Origin: Oxalobacteraceae bacterium OTU3CAMAD1
GTDB taxonomy: Bacteria; Pseudomonadota; Gammaproteobacteria; Burkholderiales; Burkholderiaceae_D
Length of the DNA: 64,000 nt
Direction of reading: 5' to 3'
Assembly (NCBI GenBank): GCA_024123915.1
Contig: CP099650.1
Span: forward strand, 6,262,001 to 6,326,000
Below the pieces are notes generated by a model. That model saw nothing but the letters and a program-made list of their open reading frames with translations. It ran no database searches and had not been told where the DNA came from. Shown here piece by piece: positions 9,365 to 19,000 of the stretch (positions are counted from its first letter, which is position 1; each line of letters opens with the position of its first letter). The position numbers were made by a program, and so were the translations under genes.

Positions 9365-10594
9365 TCAGGCGACGCTGCGCAAGGCGGGCGCAGCGCCCTC
9401 CGGCGCGGCTGCCGTCTCCGGGCACTTGAGCATGCGGTCCTGGTAGGCGCGCGGCGTGCAGCCCAGCTCACGCTTGAACACCGCGTGCATGTACTGGACG
9501 GAAGTGAAGCCGCAGGTCAGCGCCACCTCGGCGATGCTGCTGTCGCCGCGCGCCAGGCGCTCGGTGGCCGCATCCAGTTTAAAGCGCAGGATCACATCGT
9601 GCACGCTGCAATCAAGCTCCTGGCGGAAGTACGACTCCAGGGACGAGCGCGAAATCCCGACATATTCGGCCACCTGGTGCGTCTTGATGCCCTGGCAGGC
9701 GTATTGGCGGATGAAATGGCGCGCGCGCATCACGTGCGGATGTTTGGGCGCCTCGTGGCGGGTGGAGGTCTGGACGTTGATGCCGACCGGCGGCACCATC
9801 ACGCGCGTGCCCTGCAGACGCACGCCGTGCAGCATCTGGTCCAGCAGGTGGGCGGCGGTGCGGCCCATCTCCTGGGCGCCCTGGATCACGGAACTGAGGG
9901 GAATGCGGGTGAGCATGCGCGCCAGCGGATCGTTGTCGATGCCGATCAGCGCCACCTGCTCCGGCACCTCGATATTGGCCATGATGCAGGCTTGCAGCAG
10001 CTGGCGCGCGCGCGCGTCGGTAACGGCGATGATGCCGACCGGCTTGGGCAGGCTATGCAGCCATTTGATCTGCTGCTCCACCGCCTCGTCCCACGAGGCG
10101 GCGCTGGTGCCCAGGCCGCGATAGATCTGCGGCTCCATCTTGTCGTCGGTCATCAGCTTGCGGAACGCCGTCTCACGCTCCTGCGCCCAGCGGTTTTCCT
10201 GCGCCTCCGGCAGGCTGAACATGGCGAAATGGCGCAAGCCCGCCTCGATTAGATGATCGTGGGCAAGTTTAATCAGTTTGAAGTTGTCGGTCGCGACGTA
10301 GGGCACGCCGGTCGGATAGTTGATCTCGCTGGCGTAGGAGCCGCCCACGGCCACCACCGGGATGCGGGTGCGCGACAACGCGGCGGCCACGGCCGGATCG
10401 TCGAAATCGGCGATGATGCCGTCGCCCTGCCAGTGCTCGATGCCGGGCAGGCGCAAGCGGAAGTCCTCTTCCAGGAACAGATCCCAGGACGCGCGGGTAC
10501 TGCTCAAATGCGCGGCAATACCGGCGATGACTTCGCGGTCAAAAATCTTGTTTGCGTTAAATAACAGCGCAATACGGTGGGACTTCATCTGCAT
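9365..10594 (-). CDS. xylR: Xylose-responsive regulator XylR (periplasmic-binding-like sensor plus AraC-type HTH)
   Basis: 409-aa regulator resembling E. coli XylR along its whole length: RIALLFNANKIFDREVI at the N-terminus, GDGIIADFDDPAV, GIIAVTDARARQLLQ, VALIGIDNDPLARML and RVMVPPVGI in the sugar-binding domain. A C-terminal AraC/XylS helix-turn-helix pair follows (GISRSSLESYFRQEL; CGFTSVQYMHAVFKRELG). It should bind xylose and activate uptake and catabolic promoters; the three 33-bp boxes are the obvious candidate targets. ATG at 10594 has GAGG at good spacing. The gene lies between the fused enzyme gene and the GH74 gene, on the same strand. Confidence 0.93.
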   Translation of the reverse strand: MQMKSHRIALLFNANKIFDREVIAGIAAHLSSTRASWDLFLEEDFRLRLPGIEHWQGDGIIADFDDPAVAAALSRTRIPVVAVGGSYASEINYPTGVPYVATDNFKLIKLAHDHLIEAGLRHFAMFSLPEAQENRWAQERETAFRKLMTDDKMEPQIYRGLGTSAASWDEAVEQQIKWLHSLPKPVGIIAVTDARARQLLQACIMANIEVPEQVALIGIDNDPLARMLTRIPLSSVIQGAQEMGRTAAHLLDQMLHGVRLQGTRVMVPPVGINVQTSTRHEAPKHPHVMRARHFIRQYACQGIKTHQVAEYVGISRSSLESYFRQELDCSVHDVILRFKLDAATERLARGDSSIAEVALTCGFTSVQYMHAVFKRELGCTPRAYQDRMLKCPETAAAPEGAAPALRSVA

Positions 10595-10726
10595 CTTCAA
10601 CTACCTCAATCGGAAACGGCTCGTCTCATCGCACCCTCTCGGGGATGCGATTTGTATTGTGGCATGATTCCGTCACGATTTAGATGAAAAAGACGTTCCC
10701 GTCCGTAAATGACACCATCTATTCGG

Positions 10727-13700
10727 CTATTTTTCTCCTGTCATAGGGGTAGGTTTCCCAAATACAATGCCTCGGCCCGCCGTACTCATGAAAACGATGC
10801 CAAAAGTATTCATGTCACCGATAACGAATTGGGCATCGCCCGGGCCGCCGTATTGATGATCATCATCATTAATGCGCAGCCAGGTCGCTCCCGTGTCGGT
10901 TGAGCGGAACACGCCGCGCACGCCGCCGACGGTGCCCCAGATGTAGACGGCGGGATAATTGGCGCCCGGGGCGGCCTTGCCGAAGCCCACCGCCGCTGCG
11001 TAGGTGACACCCGGCAGGTTATTGAAGCTCTTGCCGGAATCGGTGGAACGGGCCAGGCCGGCGTCGTATTGCGGCGTCCAGATGTCGCCCTCGCGGCCCG
11101 GCGCCGCCCGTAGCACCGCGCGTGTGCGCTTGGCCGACGCCAGCGCGCCGGCCGGGGCGAAACTGGCGCCGCCGTCGGTGCTCACCAGCACATGGTCGCC
11201 GCCGATGGCGTAAAACTTCTTCGCGTCGACCGGATCGGCCACCGGACGGGCGCCGCCCAGGCCCTTGACCGGGTTCCAGCTGTCACCGCCATTCACGCTG
11301 ACGTAGCTGGTGTCCGATTTCTCCGGGCTGTGCACGATCACCTTGCCGTCGGCGCTCAGGGCCAGCTGGCCTTTGGTGCCGTTCATGGACGCGGCCTTCT
11401 TCCAGCTCACGCCCATGTCGTTGGAGATGTAGATCGCGCTGCCGGCGCGCGCCACCACGTTGGGATTCTTGGCTGCGAAGTCCAGACCCCAGGTCGTGCC
11501 CATGGTCGGCGTATGGATCGGCGAGTATTTGGTCGGGTCGGTGTGGCGGAAGCCGTCATAGTCGCCGATCGCCGAGATCACCGGGCCGCCGGGAATGCTG
11601 ACCAGGTTGAGCGGCACCGACTCCTCCAGGCCCTCGTCCTCGAACTTCCAGATCCCCGGCGAGGCGTTGATATCGGTCGAATTGAAGATGCCGTTGCCGG
11701 AAACGACCATCAGCTTTTTCGTGTCGAAGGGATCGAATTCCACGCTGGCCGCCCAGTGTATGAAGCTGCCGGCGATCCAGCTCACGCCATTGGCGTCGAT
11801 CTTCACGCCCTGGTCGACGATGCTCTTCCAGCTCTTGCCGCCGTCCAGCGTCTCGAAGAACTGGTCGCGTATCGCGTTGGTGTTGTTGCGGTAGTAGCTG
11901 ATGGTGGTGACCACCATGCGTTTGGGGTTGCCCGGATCGACGGTGATGCCGGCGTAGGCGCGGTTCAGCGGCGGCGAAATATCGGTCCACTTCTTGGCGG
12001 CGATATCGTACTGCCACACGCCGCCCTCCTCCAGACCCTCGCCGTGGGCGACATCGCCCCACGGACCGGCGCCCTTGGCGAACGTCACCACCAGCTTGCC
12101 GTCCGCCAGAACGGCGCGGTGCGGCATCAGCTTCGACGGCCCGCCCGCCATGGCGGTAAAGGTCTTGCCGGCGTCGTCGGACACGTACATATTGGCGCCG
12201 TCCTTGCCGAAGCGCGAAACGCCGGCGAACAGGCGCTGCGTGGCGCCATCCTTCACGCTGGACGGATCGAGGACGACCAGGCTCACGCCGTTCTTGTTGA
12301 CCGGCGTGGTGGTCACGTCCAGGCCATCGAGACGTCGCCAGGTCATGCCCTCGTCCACGCTCTTGAACATGCCGTTGGCGCGTGTGCCGATGTACAGGAT
12401 TTTGCCGTTGGCCGGATCGACCTGCAGTTTCTCGCCGTTGCCGCGTCCCATGCCGTTGCCATGCACCTTGAACTGATTGGTGACGTCGATCTTGGTGAAG
12501 GTTTTGCCGTAGTCGCTGGACTTCAGGATCGCGCTGGCGCCGCCGTTAAAATACTCGATACCGGTCGACATATACACCCGGCCCGGCGTGGTCGGATCGA
12601 TGGCGATCGACTCCACACCCAGAATGCCGGTCTCGCGGTCGGACACCCAGTCCATCAGGGCGATCCAGCGCTTGCTCGGCGCGTCCCAGCGATAGGCGCC
12701 GCCGACGTCGGTGCGCAGGTAGATCAGGTCTTTCTCGGTCTTGCTGGTGATGATGCCGGAGACGAAACCGCTGCCGCCGATGGCCACCGGCTGCCAGGCG
12801 TAGGGGACGCCCGAACTTCCGCCAGAATTCTCACCCGCCGGCATCAGCTTTTTCAGCTCCGGCGCCAGCGCCTTGGCCCAGATCTCGTAGCCTTTTTCGT
12901 TCGGATGCAGCAGGTCCGGCATGATGTCGGTCGACAGCGTGCCGTCAGGCGCCAGGAACTGCTGATTGAGATCGGCGAAGAAGACCTTCTTGTTGTCGGC
13001 GTAGCCGGCGATGATGGCGTTGACCTTGTTGTTAATCTCGCGCAGCAGGTCGTTCGGCTTTTCACCGCGCGGGAAGATCGCCAGCAGCAGAATCTTGGTG
13101 TCCGGCAGGCGGCGCTGCAATTCCTCGATGTTGCGCTTGATGCCGGCGGCCGTGGTCTTCGGGTCCTCCTGGCGGTGGCCGGTGTTATTGGTGCCGAACA
13201 TCAGCACCGCGACCTTGGGCGCGATGCCATCGACCTCGCCATGCTGCAGGCGCCACAGCACGTTCTCGGTGCGGTCGCCGCCGAAGCCCAGCGCCAGGCC
13301 GTTCATCGGCTTGTAATGGCGGGCCCAGACCGGCGCGCCCTCCTTTTCCCAGCCCTGGGTGATGGAGTCGCCGATAAAGACGATCTGGCTCTTCTTGCCC
13401 ATCGCCTGGACCTCTTTCAGCTTCGCCTCGTGGCGCCCGGTCCACCAACTGATGGCCCACGATTCGTTTAGCTTATCCGGCGTGACCGACACGGTGCGGT
13501 AGTCGGGGCAGCTGGCGTTCGGCTTGCCGCTCTTGAGGATCTTGACGTTGGCGACGGCCACCTCGCCGGTGCCGGTGCCCTCCAGCGCGAACGGCCGCGC
13601 CACCTTGCTGAAATCGTCGCCCTCGCGCGCGAAGCAGCTCATCGCAAACACCAGATGGCGCCAGCCCTTGCCGGCCGCCTCGCGCCCTTGCACCACGTAG

Positions 13701-14137
13701 GGCACGGCGCGCTCGCAATTCTCGCCGCAGCCGACCTTGAAGTTGATGCCGCCATTGCTCAATTCCTTGACGTTGACGTCCAGCGCCAGCACGCCCTTGG
13801 CCATGTAGGGACGCAGGTCGAGCGGCTGCTTGCCGCCGTCAATGCGCAGGCTGGCGTACCAGGTATCCGTCCATTGCAGGGTCAGCGCGTCGTCCGCCTT
13901 CTTCATGCCGGACTTGCCGACGCTCACGCTGCCGTTCGGCGACTTGTTCGCCTGCGAAATGACGACTTTGGCGCCCTCCAGCGTTTTTTGCGATTCGAAA
14001 TCGGCGGCGGCGGCCTGCAAGGAACCCAGCGGACGCCCGCTGTAAATGTTGAGTTCGCTGGACGGCACGGCTGCGCCTGCCTGGGCGGCGCAGGCGAGCG
14101 CGATGACGGCGAAGGCCCGCCGATGGGGGATGATCAT
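10727..14137 (-). CDS. Secreted multidomain protein: galactose-binding-like domain, SGNH/GDSL esterase, GH74 xyloglucanase
   Basis: 1136 aa. A signal peptide (about 1-23) is followed by a beta-rich region (about 30-230) like the putative glycan-binding domain of ExoP-type glucosidases. Then comes an SGNH hydrolase with FIGDSITQGW (Ser258), FGTNNTGH and the DLLHPN Asp/His pair (D408, H411). From about 446 to the end is a GH74 propeller, with GGSGFVSGI and LRTDVGGAYRWD near its start and repeated SxDxGxTW motifs. The protein should remove acyl (probably acetyl) groups and cut the xyloglucan backbone outside the cell, releasing xylosylated oligomers for the nearby TonB receptor. The upstream box C fits control by XylR. 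Substrate is inferred from family. Confidence 0.85.
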   Translation of the reverse strand: MIIPHRRAFAVIALACAAQAGAAVPSSELNIYSGRPLGSLQAAAADFESQKTLEGAKVVISQANKSPNGSVSVGKSGMKKADDALTLQWTDTWYASLRIDGGKQPLDLRPYMAKGVLALDVNVKELSNGGINFKVGCGENCERAVPYVVQGREAAGKGWRHLVFAMSCFAREGDDFSKVARPFALEGTGTGEVAVANVKILKSGKPNASCPDYRTVSVTPDKLNESWAISWWTGRHEAKLKEVQAMGKKSQIVFIGDSITQGWEKEGAPVWARHYKPMNGLALGFGGDRTENVLWRLQHGEVDGIAPKVAVLMFGTNNTGHRQEDPKTTAAGIKRNIEELQRRLPDTKILLLAIFPRGEKPNDLLREINNKVNAIIAGYADNKKVFFADLNQQFLAPDGTLSTDIMPDLLHPNEKGYEIWAKALAPELKKLMPAGENSGGSSGVPYAWQPVAIGGSGFVSGIITSKTEKDLIYLRTDVGGAYRWDAPSKRWIALMDWVSDRETGILGVESIAIDPTTPGRVYMSTGIEYFNGGASAILKSSDYGKTFTKIDVTNQFKVHGNGMGRGNGEKLQVDPANGKILYIGTRANGMFKSVDEGMTWRRLDGLDVTTTPVNKNGVSLVVLDPSSVKDGATQRLFAGVSRFGKDGANMYVSDDAGKTFTAMAGGPSKLMPHRAVLADGKLVVTFAKGAGPWGDVAHGEGLEEGGVWQYDIAAKKWTDISPPLNRAYAGITVDPGNPKRMVVTTISYYRNNTNAIRDQFFETLDGGKSWKSIVDQGVKIDANGVSWIAGSFIHWAASVEFDPFDTKKLMVVSGNGIFNSTDINASPGIWKFEDEGLEESVPLNLVSIPGGPVISAIGDYDGFRHTDPTKYSPIHTPTMGTTWGLDFAAKNPNVVARAGSAIYISNDMGVSWKKAASMNGTKGQLALSADGKVIVHSPEKSDTSYVSVNGGDSWNPVKGLGGARPVADPVDAKKFYAIGGDHVLVSTDGGASFAPAGALASAKRTRAVLRAAPGREGDIWTPQYDAGLARSTDSGKSFNNLPGVTYAAAVGFGKAAPGANYPAVYIWGTVGGVRGVFRSTDTGATWLRINDDDHQYGGPGDAQFVIGDMNTFGIVFMSTAGRGIVFGKPTPMTGEK

Positions 14138-14194
14138 TGAGGTGTCTCGTAGGGATAGTATTTTCGCCTATTCTGCAAGCAGCCCGGAGCTGCC

Positions 14195-14227
14195 GCAATT
14201 GCGAAAATCACCAAGCGGTCGAATGAT
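14195..14227 (-). promoter_or_regulatory. Putative XylR box C
   Basis: Third copy of the 33-bp box (GCAATTGCGAAA, CACCAAGC, GAATGAT), 58 bp upstream of the GH74-protein start and just past the end of the response-regulator gene. It matches box A nearly base for base. Confidence 0.6.
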
Positions 14228-14245
14228 ATTGGCCTCGCCGCCCGC

Positions 14246-14884
14246 TCACACGCCCAGAATGCCCCGGTTGAGCGCGATCGTCACCGCGTGGGTGCGGTCG
14301 TTGGCCGCCAGCTTGGACAGAATGTTTTTCATGTGCGCCTTGACCGTGTCCTCCGTCACGCCCAGCAGCAGCGCCGCGCGCCGGTTCGAGTTGCCGTTCG
14401 CCACCAGGCGCAGCACTTCGACCTCGCGCCCGGTCAGGGCGTCGCCCGGATGGCGGAATACGCCGAGCTGGCGCGCCACGTCGGCCGACATCGGCCGTCC
14501 GCCTGCATGGACGTTGAGCACGCATTCGAGCAACTCGGTGCGCGCGGTGTTTTTCAACAGATACGACACCGCGCCCTGGCGCAACGCGCGCATCACCTGC
14601 GCGTCGCCGCTGTAGGTGGTCAACGCGATGATGCGCGCCGCCGGATCGGCTTGCAGGATGGCGCCGATCGCCTCGGTGCCGCTCATCACCGGCATCTGCA
14701 AATCCATCAGCACCACGTCCGGCGCGTAGCGCCCGTAGAACTCGACCGCCTGGCGGCCGTCCTCGGCCTCCGCCACCAGCGACAGGCTGCCGTGGCAGGC
14801 GATCATCGCCGCGATGCCGTCGCGCATCAGCGGATGGTCGTCGACCACCATGACCCGTACCGGCGCCTCCAGAACCTGCTCCAT
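14246..14884 (-). CDS. NarL/LuxR-family response regulator
   Basis: 212 aa. The receiver has the acidic pair DD (15-16) and phospho-acceptor D61 (VVLMDLQMP). A LuxR-type HTH follows: LTGREVEVLRLVANG and TEDTVKAHMKNILSKL. GGAGG precedes the ATG at 14884, so the longer frame from 14914 is rejected. It is the natural partner for a HisKA_3-type kinase. The only one nearby is the propeller kinase at 16078-19128, transcribed divergently beyond one intervening gene. Its targets are unknown; the surrounding glycan genes are candidates. Confidence 0.88.
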   Translation of the reverse strand: MEQVLEAPVRVMVVDDHPLMRDGIAAMIACHGSLSLVAEAEDGRQAVEFYGRYAPDVVLMDLQMPVMSGTEAIGAILQADPAARIIALTTYSGDAQVMRALRQGAVSYLLKNTARTELLECVLNVHAGGRPMSADVARQLGVFRHPGDALTGREVEVLRLVANGNSNRRAALLLGVTEDTVKAHMKNILSKLAANDRTHAVTIALNRGILGV

Positions 14885-15106
14885 CGTTGCCCTCCGTCGC
14901 GCAATTGCATCCATCCCGTGCCCAAATCGTACAGGGAAAGCGGCGATCGGGCCAGTGGCGGCGCGCTACCCTTTCGGGTATAGGCCGGCGCGGTGCGCCA
15001 GCCTACGCTGTGCTGTTTCAGCGCCGTGGCGACGCATGCCACCACGGCATCCATCGCAGCCCGCCGCCGGCACCATCCGCCCGTCGGCATCCTCCAGGAG
15101 CACACC

Positions 15107-16048
15107 ATGAAACCCGTCCCTCCCCTACACCGCACCGGTTTGCGCGGCGCCGCCGCAGCCTTGCTGGTCCTTGCCGCCCACGCGGCCCTGGCAGCCGCGC
15201 CGATCGACGCGCCGGTGCCCGGCTTCAGCGACAAGTACGCCACCGTCAACGGCGTGCGCCTGCACTACAAGATCGGCGGCCAGGGCACGCCGGTGGTGCT
15301 GCTGCACGGCTACGCGCAAACCGGTCACATGTGGGGGCCGGCGATGCGCGAGCTGGTCAAGAAGCACACGGTCATCGTGCCCGACCTGCGCGGCGCCGGC
15401 GGCTCCGAGAAGCCGGCCGGCGGCTACGACAAGAAAACCATGGCGGTCGACATCCATGAACTGGTCAAATCCGTCAGCAGCGGGCCGGCGGCGGTGGTCG
15501 GCCACGACATCGGCATGATGGTGGCCTATGGCTACGCGGCGCAATTTCCGGCCGACACCAGCCGGCTGGTCGTCATGGACGCCTTCGTGCCCGGCGTCGG
15601 CGACTGGCGCACCGCCTTCCCGGCGCAGGCGGTGTGGCATTTCCATTTCTACGGCGACACACCGCTGGCCCTCGTCAAGGGCCGCGAACGAATTTACTTT
15701 GAGCACTTCTGGAACGACTTCTCGGCCGACAAGGGCAAGTCGATCAAGGAAGCCGACCGCAAGCTGTACGCGGCCGCGTACGCGCAGCCGGACGGCATGC
15801 GCGCCGGCTTCTCCTACTTCAGCGGGTTCGAACAGGACGCCGCCGATTTCGGTCCGATGAGCCAGACCAAGCTGACCATGCCGGTGTTGGCCATCGGCGG
15901 CGAGAAGTCGGCCGGCGCCTTCGTCGGCAACCAGGCCAAACTCTATGCGACCAATGTGCAAAGCGTGATCATCAAAGGCTCCGGCCACTGGCTGATCGAC
16001 GAGGCGCCGGAGCAGGTGGTGCCGGCCCTGGTGTCGTTCATCGACTAA
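15107..16048 (+). CDS. Secreted alpha/beta hydrolase, epoxide-hydrolase-like
   Basis: 313 aa with a cleavable signal peptide (Ala-rich, about 1-30), then an alpha/beta hydrolase fold: HGYAQTGHMW (oxyanion region), DLRGAGGSEKP, nucleophile elbow VGHDIGMM with Asp134 instead of Ser, and C-terminal GSGHW. An Asp nucleophile is typical of epoxide hydrolases and haloalkane dehalogenases. CAGGAG sits 7 nt before the ATG, so the longer frame from 14993 is not used. It lies between the divergent response regulator and the sensor kinase, 29 bp before the latter. The physiological substrate is unknown. Confidence 0.8.
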   Translation: MKPVPPLHRTGLRGAAAALLVLAAHAALAAAPIDAPVPGFSDKYATVNGVRLHYKIGGQGTPVVLLHGYAQTGHMWGPAMRELVKKHTVIVPDLRGAGGSEKPAGGYDKKTMAVDIHELVKSVSSGPAAVVGHDIGMMVAYGYAAQFPADTSRLVVMDAFVPGVGDWRTAFPAQAVWHFHFYGDTPLALVKGRERIYFEHFWNDFSADKGKSIKEADRKLYAAAYAQPDGMRAGFSYFSGFEQDAADFGPMSQTKLTMPVLAIGGEKSAGAFVGNQAKLYATNVQSVIIKGSGHWLIDEAPEQVVPALVSFID

Positions 16049-16077
16049 GCGAGTCGGCGCGGCGGGTTTGTTATAGT

Positions 16078-19000
16078 ATGGTGAAAATGGCAAAACCCTC
16101 TTCCATGGCCGCCGCGCGGATGGGCCGGTTCGCGGCCGGCGCTTTGGCCCACCTCGCGGCCGGCGCCTTGGCCCACCTCCTGGCCGGCCTGCTCGGCCTG
16201 GCCACGGCGGCGTCCGCGTCCGCCGCCGCCATCGACCTGCACCACGCCAGCTGGACCGCGCGCGACGGCGCCCCGCAAATGGTCATCACCATCGCGCAGA
16301 CCGCCGACGGCTGGCTATGGCTGGGCGGCGCCACCGGCCTGTTCCGGTTCGACGGCGTGCGCTTCGAGCGTTACGTCCCACCCGGTGCGCCGCTGCCCGC
16401 CAACGGCATCAGCATCCTCAACGCCCTGCCCTCGGGCGCGCTGTGGATAGGCTACCGCTTCGGCGGCGCCAGCGTGCGCGATCAGGGCCGCCTGCGCCAT
16501 TACGACGAACGCGACGGCCTGCCCGCGCACAGCGCCGTGTGGGGCCTGGAACAGGACGGCGCCGGCCGCATGTGGGCCGCCACCAGCGCCGGCATGTACC
16601 GCCTGGAGCGCGGCCGCTGGCTGGCGGCCGATCCGGCCTGGCTGCTGCCGCGCACCGGCTACAAGACCTTGATGCGCGACCGCCAGGGCATCCTCTGGGC
16701 CCAGGGCAACGAGGGGGTCTACTCGCTCGCCGCCGGCGCGACCCGCTTCGTCAAGTCGGTACCCGGCACCGGCACCGGCGTGCTGTTCGACGTCCCCGAC
16801 GGCAGCATCTGGAGCTGGGACGGACTGCACAACCGCCTGAACCGCTTGACCCCGCCCCTCAACGGCGCCCGGGCGCGCCGCTGGGACGTGCACGGCGACG
16901 TCAGCAGCATGCTGTTCGACCGCGCCGGCGACCTGTGGGTGGGCCGCCAGGAGCGCCTGGAGTACCACACGGTGGGCGCGGTCGCCGCCACTGGAACGCA
17001 GCGCGGCCTGAGCGGCAGCGGCGTGGCCGCCCTGTTCGAGGACCGCGAGGGAAATATCTGGGCATCGACCTCCAACGGCATCGACCGCTTTCGCGCCAAA
17101 CGCGTGGCACAGGTGCCGCTGGCGCACAACCCCGGCACCCACGCGCTGGCGGCGGACGACGACGGCGGCGCCTGGGTCGGACGCCACCATGTCGCCCGGC
17201 CCGGCGCCAACGCGCCGCCCGCCACGGCGCTCTGGCCGGCTTCGCCGCTGGCCTGGCGCAACGTCGTCACCTGCTCCTACCGCGACCCGGACGGCACCTT
17301 GTGGACCGGCGGCTACGGCGGCCTGTGGCGCAAACGCGGCGGCGACATCCGTGCGGTCGCGCTGCCGCCCGGCGTGGACGGCGTGGTGATCAACAGCATG
17401 GCGCGCGACCGCGCCGGCGGGCTGTGGGTGGCGCTGGCGCAACGCGGCCTGTACCGGCGGGCGCCCGACGGGGCCTGGGAGCGCAAGGACGGCGTGGCCG
17501 GCTTGCCCGACGAAACGCCGCGCACCATGGCGCACGACGAGGCGGCCGGCCTGTGGCTGGGCTATCCGCGCGGCCGGCTGCTGCACCTGGAGGACGGCCT
17601 GTGGCGCCGTTACGGTCCCGAGAACGGCGTCGGCGTCGGCATGGTCATGGCGCTGCATTTGCGCGGCGGGCACGTGTGGGCCGGCGGCGAGAACGGCCTG
17701 GCGCTGCGCCAGGACGACCGCTTCATCGCCGTCGGCGGCGTCGGCGGCCAGGCGTTCGAAGGCATCTCCGGCATCGTCGAACTGGACGACGGCGACCTCT
17801 GGCTCAACGCCGCCGCCGGCCTGTTCCGCGTGCCGGCGGCCGAGATCGCGCGGCTGCGCGCGACGCCGGCTTACCGCGTGCGCTACGAACGGCTCGACAG
17901 CCTCGACGGCCTTGAGGGCAGCGCTCCCGTGCTGCTGCCGACGCCGTCGCTGATCCTGGCAACCGACCGCCATTTGTGGCTGACGACCACCACCGGCGTG
18001 TTCCGGCTCGATCCGGCGCGCGGCCCGGCGCCGGGGCCGCCGCCGCCGGTGCTGATCCGCGCCATCGGCGCCACTGGCATGGCCCGGCCGGCGCTGGCGG
18101 GGATGGAACTGGCGCCCGGCACCCGCATACTGCAAGTGGAGTACACGGCGTTGGCGCTGGCCATGCCGGAGCGGGTGCGTTTCCGCTACCGGCTCGACGG
18201 CGTCGACCAGGCCTGGCAGGACGCGGGCACCCGGCGCACCGCCTACTACAGCAACGTCGGACCGGGCAGGTACCGGTTCGCGGTCATGGCCTCCGCCGCC
18301 GACGCCCAGTGGTCGGGGGAACCGGCCACGCTCGACTTCAGCATCGCGCCCACCGCGACCGAGAGCTGGTGGTTCAAGGGCCTGTGTGCGCTGGTGCTGC
18401 TGGCGGCGGCATGGATGCTTTACCGCTGGCGCACGCGCCTGCTCGCCCGCCGGCTGGCCGGACGGCTGGAGGAGCGCATCCACGAACGCGAGCGCATCGC
18501 CCGCGAGCTGCACGACACGCTGCTGCAATCGGTGCAGGGCCTGATCCTGCAAGTACACGCGGCGGCGATGCGCCTGCCGTCGCCGGAACCGGCGCGCGGA
18601 CTGATCGAAAAAGCGCTGCTGCAAGCCGACGACGTGCTGCACGAGGGCCGCGAGCGGGTGCGCGACCTGCGCGGCCAGGACATCGGCGCGCAGGGGCTGG
18701 CGGAAGCGCTGATGTCGGCGGGCGAGCAACTGCGGCCGCCGGACGCCCCGCCACCGCGCCTGCTCCTGAGCGGTACGCCGCGCGCGCTGCATCCCATCGT
18801 GCACGAGGAAGTGGCGGCCATCGCCGGCGAGGCCATCGCCAACGCCTACCGCCACGCGGCCGCCGGCCGCATCGAGCTGCGGCTGCACTACGGCACGGCC
18901 GAACTACGTCTCGACATTGCCGACGACGGCGTCGGCATCGCGCCGGAGGTGCTGGCCGCCGGCGGCCGCCCGAATCACTGGGGATTTGCCGGCATGCGCG

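Noticed and set aside
14993..15106. Upstream extension of the secreted hydrolase frame
   Set aside because: The ATG at 15107 has a well-placed CAGGAG and begins a signal peptide; upstream residues look like noncoding GC-rich sequence.
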